Shown here piece by piece: positions 6,672 through 12,701 of a stretch of DNA of 12,777 nucleotides. The stretch's first letter is position 1. Every line of letters begins with the position of its first letter. The position numbers and the translations under genes were made by a program. Under the pieces are notes generated by a model that was not told where the DNA came from, searched no databases, and was given only the letters and a program-made list of their open reading frames with translations. The DNA comes from Alphaproteobacteria bacterium UBA1218 (lineage in GTDB: Bacteria > Pseudomonadota > Alphaproteobacteria > Rs-D84): NCBI GenBank assembly GCA_002309215.1, contig DBXG01000020.1:3279-16055 (forward strand), written 5' to 3'.

Positions 6672-8363
6672 ATGACAGACAAATTATGTAGAATATCTTT
6701 GTTTTCTGCTATGTTAGCGAGCATTGCGAGTGCACCATCTTTGTTGTTTGCAGATTCACGTATAAATTCAACACATGCGGGCGCATATAACCAGGTTATG
6801 GCTACTCAACAACAATATGTTGTCGAACAAAACACCCCATTGGTGCAAACTGCCAGCGCGACAGAAGATTTACCAGTAGCAGTAGAAGATGCAAGATTAG
6901 CAGAAAGCATCAAAAACAATACAGCGGAATCTGTTACAACAGATGATTTGGAAAGATGCTCTATGATTTATATCAACGGTGTATTCAAGTGGGGCGTTCC
7001 ACAATCTGGTATGCGTCAGACATTGCAACCACAATGTGTGGCTGTCGTTGATTTAGTATCAGCAGAAACAGATGAAGTATTGGCAACGACAACTTTGGCT
7101 GCTGGTGATATGATGAAATGCAATATAGATGTGTTCCCACAAAGCGGTTATTCACCCAAAGCGTACGAAGTGACCCTGCCTGCAGACAATCCACCAACCG
7201 AAAAAGACGTTGAAAAAGTATTAAACAAAGAACAAAAACAAAATGCTGGATTCAAGATTGCAGCGGCGGCTATTATCGGTGGTTTGGCTGGAAATGCTTT
7301 GGCGCCAAAACCATCAGGCGATTCCAAACTACTTGGGACCAGCAAAACACAATTGGCAGATACTGCGATTGGCGCCTTGGCTGCAGGTGGAATTATGGCA
7401 GCCAGCAGTTATTCTGGCAAAGTCGCAGGTGACACGATTAAATCAACCGCTGTGAATGCAACTGCCGGTATGTTGGTTGGTAATATGGGCGCAGGTATGT
7501 CAAACAGTAACAGCGTTCTGGCGACAACAAAGTGCAAGGTTAAAGATAATACCGGTAAAGAGGTCGAAAAAGATTGCGTTATCGGGCATTTTTATAAATC
7601 AAGTAAGGACAGTAGTATTGCATCTGATAACGATACGGAATACTATGCCACAGCTAATGGTGCCGTTGCGTACAAGTGCGAAAACCCAGATACCTATACA
7701 ATGCACTGTATACTATACAACAACCCATTACATAATATTTGTTTCAAACGCGAAGGCGGTGGCAAGTGTATACAACAAGATTCTGCGCAAGCTGCTAGAA
7801 TTGCGAGCGAGGGCATTGCCAAAAGGCTTGTTGACGGTAAAATGACAAAAGAACAAAACGACGATTCACAGACATATTACCTGATAGAAAGCGCAAAATC
7901 CTCAGGTAGTGGTCAAATGGCATATGCTGTGTTTGATAATTTGCAATCGAAAGTTTTTGGTTATAAAGTTTCAGATTGGGACAAACTGAAAAACAACGTC
8001 AAAGGCTATTATGCACGTTATAACAATACAGATTCCGCTGGGGAGTCGCTAGGTACAGCAAATGATGATAACAACATATTCAAACCTTCTGCACGCAGTT
8101 CTGAAGATGGCAGTATAATTGATTTATCGAACGAAGCGCGCGCCAAAGCGACAATGCTTGGCGCTGCCGCTGGTGGTGCTTTGGGTGGTTTCGTTGGGTA
8201 CCAAGGCGCACAAGCCGAAATTTCTGAACGTTTAATGGTTGCATTAAATGAATACTCGGCTTCTTTGCAAAACTTTTATTGCAAAACAGGCAAAAGAATT
8301 TTAGCACTTTATAATGATGTTGCAGAAATTGCACCTATGCCACAATCAACCGGACAAGAATAA
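6672..8363 (+). CDS. Large secreted glycine-zipper protein, function unknown
   Basis: A 563-residue protein with a probable signal peptide (residues 1-28, ending LLFADS). Three alanine/glycine-rich helical segments look like glycine zippers: AAAAIIGGLAGNAL (197-210), a longer pair at 229-276 (AIGALAAGGIMAA and AGMLVGNMGAG), and MLGAAAGGALGGFVGYQGA (495-513). Such segments insert in or associate with membranes, as in Rick_17kDa/OmpA-like lipoproteins, but no lipobox is present here. Cysteines cluster in the middle (288, 302, 336, 346, 357, 366), suggesting periplasmic disulfides. The full protein is not a family I recognise. AAAAGGG (6658-6664) precedes the ATG. It probably shares a transcript with the barrel protein upstream, so the two may act together in the envelope. 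A palindromic repeat follows the stop. Confidence 0.78.
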   Translation: MTDKLCRISLFSAMLASIASAPSLLFADSRINSTHAGAYNQVMATQQQYVVEQNTPLVQTASATEDLPVAVEDARLAESIKNNTAESVTTDDLERCSMIYINGVFKWGVPQSGMRQTLQPQCVAVVDLVSAETDEVLATTTLAAGDMMKCNIDVFPQSGYSPKAYEVTLPADNPPTEKDVEKVLNKEQKQNAGFKIAAAAIIGGLAGNALAPKPSGDSKLLGTSKTQLADTAIGALAAGGIMAASSYSGKVAGDTIKSTAVNATAGMLVGNMGAGMSNSNSVLATTKCKVKDNTGKEVEKDCVIGHFYKSSKDSSIASDNDTEYYATANGAVAYKCENPDTYTMHCILYNNPLHNICFKREGGGKCIQQDSAQAARIASEGIAKRLVDGKMTKEQNDDSQTYYLIESAKSSGSGQMAYAVFDNLQSKVFGYKVSDWDKLKNNVKGYYARYNNTDSAGESLGTANDDNNIFKPSARSSEDGSIIDLSNEARAKATMLGAAAGGALGGFVGYQGAQAEISERLMVALNEYSASLQNFYCKTGKRILALYNDVAEIAPMPQSTGQE

Positions 8364-8368
8364 TCAAA

Positions 8369-8418
8369 CAATTTATTTGAACCCTCCCTGCCCTATGGGC
8401 ACCCCTCCACAGGAGGGA
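8369..8418 (-). repeat. Palindromic repeat, copy E (short single unit)
   Basis: This is a short copy of the family seen at 10095-10474, 10867-10957 and 12506-12648. On the minus strand it reads CCCTCC-TGT-GGAGGG, then GTGCCCATAGGGC, then AGGGAGGGTTC. The outer 20 bases CAATTTATTTGAACCCTCCC (8369-8388) are identical, inverted, to 10291-10310 at the end of copy A, so conservation extends beyond the hairpins. It lies between the glycine-zipper gene and the terminator of the convergent gene. Confidence 0.75.
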
Positions 8419-8422
8419 AACT

Positions 8423-8451
8423 AAAAAAATCCCCACCGCTGGTGGGGATTT
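8423..8451 (-). terminator. Intrinsic terminator of the repeat-protein gene
   Basis: Perfect 11-bp arms AAATCCCCACC (8427-8437) and GGTGGGGATTT (8441-8451) surround a 3-nt loop. Read on the minus strand, the stem is followed by a run of seven T (8430-8424), so it ends the minus-strand gene whose stop is at 8477. It may also work weakly for the plus-strand operon. Confidence 0.85.
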
Positions 8452-8476
8452 CAAGAAAGAAAATCACAAGCACAAA

Positions 8477-9958
8477 TTATCGTGTATAACGACGGGCTAA
8501 GGATTGTGCAACGCGGGATACTGTCAAATTGCGTTTTGGGAATTTTTGCGTATTAACGCGTGCTTGCTTTTTTTGTTTAGCCATCAAAGGTGTTTTGTTT
8601 TTTGTGTTCGGACGCATCAAAGAAGCGTTTTCTGGTTCTTTGACGATACAGCCGTTTGATAAATCTGGATTTGGTTTGATTGAAACTTCGCACCCTTCGA
8701 TTCCATAACATTCATCCAAACATCTTTTTGCATTTGATAATTCAACAACCCATTTGTGTTTATCATCAACCGACAAATACACGTAAAAGGTATTAGTATT
8801 CCAATCTTTTTCTATTTTTGTGGTTTTGAATGGTGTCAAACTCCGCTGCGCATAACTTTTATTATGTAAATAAGGAATCACATTTTCCAGCCATGCAAAT
8901 TCAGTTATGGTTGTTGAACATTGCTTGCTCATCATATCGTATTCTGAATTTGGGACTTTATAACATGCTTCACTAAATTGTGTGTCTGTGAATTTGGGTT
9001 GTGCATTTTTTGCAACAATACCGGATGGTGAAATTGATTGACCACCCGAATGACATGTTTCACCAACAATCATTGTATTTGTCGATGCATTTTCCATAAT
9101 ATTATTTGGGGCAAAGCAACTGGCTGTCGGAATGTCTTTTACATACATTGTCATATACGTCATTTTTAGTGTCAAATCTGTCGGCCCAGCTTTGTTCAAA
9201 TGTTCTGTTTTTTTGTAATATGTAATTTTGTAATCTGGTATAATTGGTGCATCGGTAAAGGCCATTTTTGGCAAATTATCAATCCATGTTGCAGTGTCGT
9301 TGGGGACAATTTCATTTGAATTTATAATGCATTCATCTTCTATACAATAATTTCCCGATGCATCCAATCTTTCTTTCTTTTGAAAATCCCCATGTTGGCA
9401 AAAATTTGCTTTTTCTCCTTCTTGTATGTTTGCTATGCGTTCTTGTATTCTTTCTTGTGTTAACTCTTGCATGTCTTGGGCAGTAAACACGATGTCTTCA
9501 TTGGCACATACGGTTGGCACGTTATCATTATCATTTGTTTCATCGGGATTATTTATATCTGTATCGTCATCATTGATAATGCCATCATTGTCATTATTTT
9601 CGATTGGCTTATCTTCATCATTGTTTTCAACCGGTTTATCCGTATCATCGTGTTCAGATGGTTTATCCGTATCATTATCTTCAACCGGTTTATCAGAATC
9701 ATTGTTTTCAGTTGGTTTATCGGAATCATTATTTTCAGACGGTTTGTCCGTATCATTATTTTCAGATGGTTTATCAGTATTTTCATCATTGGCATAGTTG
9801 CCATCTGTATCATTATCATTAACGACGTCTTCGGTTGGATTTTTTTGCAGTTGTTGTTGGGCATTGTCACAGCCGGTTCCCATTGCGATACCCGCCATCA
9901 ATGTTGCACCCGCAACAATTTTTTTCAATTTATCTGTGGCATCTTTTATTTGTACCAT
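8477..9958 (-). CDS. Exported acidic-repeat protein, possible lipoprotein
   Basis: A 493-residue protein of unknown family. A hydrophobic N-terminal segment (13-29) ends in MGTGC30, which resembles a lipobox but has Gly instead of Leu/Val at -3, so lipidation is uncertain. Residues 45-149 are extremely acidic, with seven tandem 9-residue repeats of the form [TSE]DKPxE[NDH][ND]D (61-123). DNDTDG (48-53) and DNDGIIND (123-130) recall calcium-binding DxDxDG loops. The following globular part (150-445) has about a dozen cysteines, suggesting disulfides outside the cytoplasm. The last 45 residues are strongly basic (K/R/N rich), opposite in charge to the repeat region. AGGAG lies 8 nt before the ATG, confirming the start. 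The gene has its own promoter with an operator-like palindrome and its own terminator, so it is monocistronic. Confidence 0.8.
   Translation of the reverse strand: MVQIKDATDKLKKIVAGATLMAGIAMGTGCDNAQQQLQKNPTEDVVNDNDTDGNYANDENTDKPSENNDTDKPSENNDSDKPTENNDSDKPVEDNDTDKPSEHDDTDKPVENNDEDKPIENNDNDGIINDDDTDINNPDETNDNDNVPTVCANEDIVFTAQDMQELTQERIQERIANIQEGEKANFCQHGDFQKKERLDASGNYCIEDECIINSNEIVPNDTATWIDNLPKMAFTDAPIIPDYKITYYKKTEHLNKAGPTDLTLKMTYMTMYVKDIPTASCFAPNNIMENASTNTMIVGETCHSGGQSISPSGIVAKNAQPKFTDTQFSEACYKVPNSEYDMMSKQCSTTITEFAWLENVIPYLHNKSYAQRSLTPFKTTKIEKDWNTNTFYVYLSVDDKHKWVVELSNAKRCLDECYGIEGCEVSIKPNPDLSNGCIVKEPENASLMRPNTKNKTPLMAKQKKQARVNTQKFPKRNLTVSRVAQSLARRYTR
9590..9778 (-). repeat. Seven tandem 27-bp coding repeats
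   Basis: Codons 61-123 of the minus-strand gene are seven in-frame 27-bp repeats (189 bp). Successive units begin TDKPS, TDKPS, SDKPT, SDKPV, TDKPS, TDKPV and EDKPI. Units differ by point changes that keep the DKPxE core, so copy number could change by slippage without a frameshift. Confidence 0.9.
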
Positions 9959-10012
9959 ATCTATTCTCCTGTATTATATTTTGTTTTTGGGTTATACCCA
10001 TTGTTGTCTCTC

Positions 10013-10041
10013 ATGATAACACAATATATTGTGTTTGTCAA
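10013..10041 (-). promoter_or_regulatory. Strong promoter with an 18-bp palindromic operator in its spacer
   Basis: On the minus strand a perfect TTGACA (complement of 10036-10041) and TATCAT (complement of 10013-10018) are 17 bp apart. The spacer is a perfect palindrome, AACACAATATATTGTGTT (10018-10035), which fills it exactly and touches both boxes. A dimeric repressor bound there would block RNA polymerase. Transcription would begin near 10006, leaving a leader of about 48 nt that contains a small inverted repeat, TGGGT-TAT-ACCCA (9988-10000). It drives the acidic-repeat protein gene. Confidence 0.7.
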
Positions 10042-10094
10042 ATACTATTTATTATCCAGATTGTTCAGTTTGTTTTATACAAGACATTATTAAT

Positions 10095-10310
10095 GTTGTG
10101 CCAGACGTGCGTTGTTACGAATACACCGGAATACCCGCCCCGTCTTGTGACTGCGTCACAATCCACCCCGCCACGGGCGGGGAATTGGTATCAGCCTAGT
10201 TCGAGAGTAATTCCCCTCCTGCGGAGGGGTGTCTCGCTGTAGCGACCTGTTACACGAAGTTTTAACGAAGTGTAATAGCGAAAGCGGACGGGGAGGGTTC
10301 AAATAAATTG
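10095..10310 (+). repeat. Composite palindromic repeat, copy A
   Basis: First of two tandem copies. It has a 41-bp lead (10095-10135) that matches copy B (10310-10350) at about 36 positions, then a stem TTGTGAC-TGC-GTCACAA (10145-10161), then CCCCGCC-ACG-GGCGGGG (10166-10182), then a linker (10183-10212). After the linker come CCCCTCC-TGC-GGAGGGG (10213-10229), CGCT-GT-AGCG (10235-10244), TTACAC/GTGTAA (10250-10275) and an end GGGGAGGGTTC. The halves on either side of the linker are the same double-hairpin unit in opposite orientation, so the element is a head-to-head dimer. It is far more GC-rich than its surroundings and no credible gene crosses it. Confidence 0.82.
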
Positions 10311-10474
10311 TTGTTCCAGACGTTCGTTATTACGAATAAGCCGGAATACCCTCCCCACCGCAAGCGGTCCCCCCCGCCATGGGCGGGGAATTGGTATCGG
10401 TCTAGCTCGAGAGAAATTCCCCTCCACCGGAGGGGTGGCTTGCTGTAGCTAAGCGAAAGCAAGACGGAGAGGGG
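10310..10474 (+). repeat. Composite palindromic repeat, copy B
   Basis: Second tandem copy, shorter than A. Its lead (10310-10350) is followed by ACCGC-AA-GCGGT (10357-10368), CCCCGCC-ATG-GGCGGGG (10372-10388), the linker with TCTAGCTCGAGA (10401-10412), CCCCTCC-ACC-GGAGGGG (10419-10435), and CTTGC/GCAAG (10439-10463). Outer hairpins and linker are conserved relative to copy A, while inner stems differ but stay paired. Its right end directly touches the stop codon of the DUF559 nuclease gene (10475-10477). Confidence 0.82.
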
Positions 10475-10822
10475 TCATAACATATCTATATTATGTTTTA
10501 TCCATATCAGAACATTTTGCATGTCTTGTTTTACATCTTTGTCTGATATTCTTAATACGTGTATTCCCAAACATTTCATATATTCATCGCGTTCTGTATC
10601 ATATTCATATTTATTATCATGTGTCCAACCGTCTATTTCGATAACCATATTTTTTTCTGAACAATAAAAGTCTGCAATATAATCACCAATTGGTTTTTGC
10701 TTTGTAAAACGAACACCCATCTTAGATTGTTTCAATTCATTCCAAAGTAATGCTTCTGATAAATTACCAGAATGTCGATTTGCACGCGCCAAATGTTTAA
10801 GTTTTTTATTGTAAGGATTCAT
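10475..10822 (-). CDS. DUF559 endonuclease-like protein (Vsr-related, PD-(D/E)XK fold)
   Basis: A 115-residue protein with the hallmarks of the DUF559 family, related to very-short-patch-repair endonucleases. It has an N-terminal SEALLWNELK helix (22-31), then GVRFTKQKPIGDYIADFYC (36-54) with D51, and then VIEIDGWTHD (60-69) with E62, D64 and H68. A final LGIHVLRISDKDV (85-97) completes the core. D51 and E62-x-D64 fit the metal-binding site of this fold. Full family length is present, so it is probably intact. The predicted start lacks a good Shine-Dalgarno, with only GGA two bases before the ATG, so expression may be low. It is flanked by inverted copies of the same palindromic repeat, B touching its stop and C upstream, which suggests a mobile or repeat-associated unit. 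Its target is unknown. Confidence 0.85.
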   Translation of the reverse strand: MNPYNKKLKHLARANRHSGNLSEALLWNELKQSKMGVRFTKQKPIGDYIADFYCSEKNMVIEIDGWTHDNKYEYDTERDEYMKCLGIHVLRISDKDVKQDMQNVLIWIKHNIDML

Positions 10823-10866
10823 AGTCCAATTTTATTTATAAAATATATTTTATTCAAGATTAAAAA

Positions 10867-10957
10867 GCCCCCTCCCCGCCCTGCGGGCCCTCCCCTCCGG
10901 TGGAGGGGAATTACTCTTGAGCTAGACCGATGCTTAATTCTCCCTATGGGGGAATTT
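10867..10957 (-). repeat. Composite palindromic repeat, copy C (inverted relative to A and B)
   Basis: Read on the minus strand it has AATTCCCCC-ATA-GGGAGAATT (10956-10936), the linker with TCGGTCTAGCTCAAGAG, CCCCTCC-ACC-GGAGGGG (10908-10892), and a last stem over 10888-10875 ending GGGGAGGGGG. The linker and the CCCCTCC hairpin closely match copy B, but in opposite orientation. It sits between the nuclease gene and the divergent secreted-protein gene, so both promoters are next to it. A 16-bp AT palindrome (10838-10853) lies between it and the nuclease start. Confidence 0.8.
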
Positions 10958-10969
10958 TTTATTTTCCTC

Positions 10970-10998
10970 TTGCCATAAAAATTGAAAATATATAAAAT
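10970..10998 (+). promoter_or_regulatory. Possible promoter of the secreted-protein gene
   Basis: TTGCCA (10970-10975) and TAAAAT (10993-10998) are 17 bp apart. This would place transcription start near 11005, leaving a very short leader with GGGGGA (11008-11013). The surroundings are very AT-rich, so chance matches are likely. Confidence 0.25.
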
Positions 10999-11018
10999 AT
11001 TTTTATCGGGGGATAATG

Positions 11019-12161
11019 ATGTTTTTACGCAATAAATTTTTATTGTTTTTGTTGACCTGCACAATCGCAAATCCATGCTTTGGGGATGAATGTAGTGGTA
11101 CGACATTGTTTTGCCCCGATGACAGTGGCCAACTTATACTGAACCAAACACAGTGGAATGTGTTCAGTAATAACATTAGCAAATTGTCTAACTATATTGA
11201 CACCAGTGCAAATGCCTTTGATGCGTTGCTTAATGCCGCATGTAGCGATCCCACAGACACAGAATGTAAAAGTATACAGGCAAAAATTAATGCTTTGGGA
11301 GAAACCAAAATTTCGATAGATGCGCTTATTAATGGAACAACAGGTACTGGATCAGCTACCAATCCTTATTCTTTGGTCCAAAGGATCGAGCTGTTGTCAA
11401 CTAATTTGGACGCGTTGCAAACCGTAATTGGAAATGACGGAACTGGTGGGGCAGCGGTGTCTGGCTTGTGGAAATTCTCAGCAGACTTAGCTTCAACCAA
11501 AAATGAGATAGACAAATCATTGATAAAATGGAATCAAAACTGGCAAAACATTCAAATTCGTCCTATTATAAATATTGGTTGTGCCCAAGGGTATTATGTT
11601 GCGCAATGTGACGATATAAATCTTGACCTGGGTACAATACTCGGTTATGTAATGGAATATTATAATATAGACCCATTATGTTGGAATCAAGGTAATCCAT
11701 ATGAAGAAATGCGTTACTTGCTTCATTTAAAAGGTGTGATAGGAACAACCGCAGACGGTAAAGATATAACAGATGACAATGCGACTTATACCTCGGCGGG
11801 TAGTGCTTTTCGGGATTATTTTAACACATCTACGGGGCATAATTGTGGTGATATTAGTGATAGCGAATCCGGTTTGTACCAGTTGCAAGAACTCAGAAAA
11901 AATATATTTGATACGTGTATGAATAAATCGTTTGTATGTAAAAAATGCCCGAACGATGGTACAACAGATGTGAAAACCGAACGTGTTTTGACAACATATA
12001 AAGCTGATGGCACTGTAGATAAACCGGCACATTGGAAATCATTTAATACAATTGCAGATTGTTTTACTGTTGGCGGTTCCGATGCCAAAGGAACATTTAC
12101 ATTAACAAATCCATGGACAACCAATAATAAGACTGGCGACAAATGCCATTATGAATATTAA
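11019..12161 (+). CDS. Secreted cysteine-containing protein of unknown function
   Basis: A 380-residue exported protein. The signal peptide (MFLRNKFLLFLLTCTIANPCFG) is probably cleaved before D23. Residues 35-180 look helical and polar (SNNISKLSNYIDTSANAFDAL and later heptad-like stretches), possibly coiled coil. The second half is richer in cysteine and aromatic residues. A terminal module starting CKKCPNDGTTD (307-317) and ending FNTIADCF...GTFTLTNPW...CHYEY (342-380) looks like a small disulfide module of the kind repeated in larger surface proteins; this resemblance is from memory. Two ATGs occur in a row (11016 and 11019); GGGGGA (11008-11013) is better spaced for 11019. Its stop codon overlaps that of the convergent gene by a few bases. 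Family unknown. Confidence 0.75.
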   Translation: MFLRNKFLLFLLTCTIANPCFGDECSGTTLFCPDDSGQLILNQTQWNVFSNNISKLSNYIDTSANAFDALLNAACSDPTDTECKSIQAKINALGETKISIDALINGTTGTGSATNPYSLVQRIELLSTNLDALQTVIGNDGTGGAAVSGLWKFSADLASTKNEIDKSLIKWNQNWQNIQIRPIINIGCAQGYYVAQCDDINLDLGTILGYVMEYYNIDPLCWNQGNPYEEMRYLLHLKGVIGTTADGKDITDDNATYTSAGSAFRDYFNTSTGHNCGDISDSESGLYQLQELRKNIFDTCMNKSFVCKKCPNDGTTDVKTERVLTTYKADGTVDKPAHWKSFNTIADCFTVGGSDAKGTFTLTNPWTTNNKTGDKCHYEY

Positions 12162-12484
12162 TGGTTATGTGATATTATGTGCAACAGTACGCTTAGCACG
12201 AACAGAATTGTTATTACGCTTAGGATAATTTTTTGTTTTTTATGCATATTTTTTTCACCGCATTCGTTGCATGGGCATTCGCGAACAACCAATATCCAAG
12301 ACAGGCACAACATCAATCCTGAAAATACAAATAGCCATGGTTCTGCGCGTTCGGAAATAAATGTTGTGTGCGACATCTCTGGCGCAAACAAGCCAATCAA
12401 AGACAAAACTATCGGCAAGACACAGCAAAATAAATGTGGTAATAATGATGCAATTACACCGATTTTAACTGCCTTGTTTTTCAT
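12158..12484 (-). CDS. Small cysteine-rich membrane protein, MerT/MerC-like
   Basis: A 108-residue inner-membrane protein with about three transmembrane segments (8-33, 50-67, 86-104). The first contains H17 and a CC-x2-P motif (C20, C21, P24), as in mercuric-ion transport proteins MerT/MerC where paired membrane cysteines carry Hg(II). After the second segment comes ECPCNEC (C70, C72, C75), a second thiol cluster at the membrane face, and the tail has H102, H106 and H108. Metal handling is therefore plausible, but no mer regulator, MerP or reductase is nearby, so the substrate is open. A longer in-frame start at 12691 would translate the palindromic repeat and the tRNA terminator. AAAGGAAAC upstream of 12484 supports the shorter start. 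The stop overlaps the convergent gene's stop (TTAA at 12158-12161). Confidence 0.6.
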   Translation of the reverse strand: MKNKAVKIGVIASLLPHLFCCVLPIVLSLIGLFAPEMSHTTFISERAEPWLFVFSGLMLCLSWILVVRECPCNECGEKNMHKKQKIILSVITILFVLSVLLHIISHNH

Positions 12485-12505
12485 TTCGTTTCCTTTTGGT
12501 TTTCG

Positions 12506-12648
12506 TTCTCCTCCTGCGGAGGAGTACCCGCAGGGGGAGGTGGTCTTTGATTCCAGATAATACAAATATCTGAAAGACCACCCCGCCGTTCCGGCACCCC
12601 TCCGCAGGAGGGGAACCTTTTTAATTCTCCCTTTTGGATGGGAACTTT
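12506..12648. repeat. Composite palindromic repeat, copy D (tail-to-tail dimer)
   Basis: Two double-hairpin units face each other tail to tail. The 40 bp at 12506-12545 match the reverse complement of 12576-12615 at about 32 positions, including CTCC-TGC-GGAG in both. The centre adds GGTGGTCTTT (12539-12548) with AAAGACCACC (12573-12582), and CAGATA (12554-12559) with TATCTG (12567-12572), around a 7-nt loop. A further hairpin, TTCTCCC-TTTTGG-ATGGGAA (12624-12643), follows and resembles the end of copy C. The element occupies most of the space upstream of the MerT-like gene, ending 21 bp before its start codon. Confidence 0.82.
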
Positions 12649-12655
12649 TCGGCAT

Positions 12656-12686
12656 AAATAAAAACGGCGTCCAAGACACCGTTTTT
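12656..12686 (-). terminator. Intrinsic terminator downstream of tRNA-Thr
   Basis: ACGGCGTC (12664-12671) and GACACCGT (12675-12682) form an 8-bp stem with one G-U pair around CAA. A/T runs flank it, giving TTTTTATTT after the stem on the minus strand. It lies 15 bp beyond the tRNA 3' end and probably ends that transcript. Confidence 0.85.
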
Positions 12687-12701
12687 ATCAATCAAAATCT
12701 G

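Noticed and set aside
9467..10093. Long plus-strand open frame opposite the acidic-repeat gene
   Set aside because: It is an antisense shadow. Its Ile/Phe-rich periodic sequence is the complement of the Asp/Asn repeats, and it runs through the promoter of the real gene without a ribosome-binding site.
10262..10462. Minus-strand open frame across copies A and B
   Set aside because: The frame is only translated repeat sequence (PPLRWRG-type peptide), without a ribosome-binding site.
10095..10474. Tandem repeats with internal palindromes as a CRISPR array
   Set aside because: There are only two copies of about 215 and 165 bp, each internally palindromic, with no regular short repeat/spacer pattern and no cas gene nearby.
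10475..10822. RAYT (REP-associated tyrosine transposase) as the repeat-linked enzyme
   Set aside because: There is no HUH motif or catalytic tyrosine context; the residues fit the DUF559/Vsr-like nuclease family instead.
12485..12691. N-terminal extension of the MerT-like protein to 12691
   Set aside because: It would translate the palindromic repeat and start beside the tRNA terminator. A good ribosome-binding site exists just before 12484.
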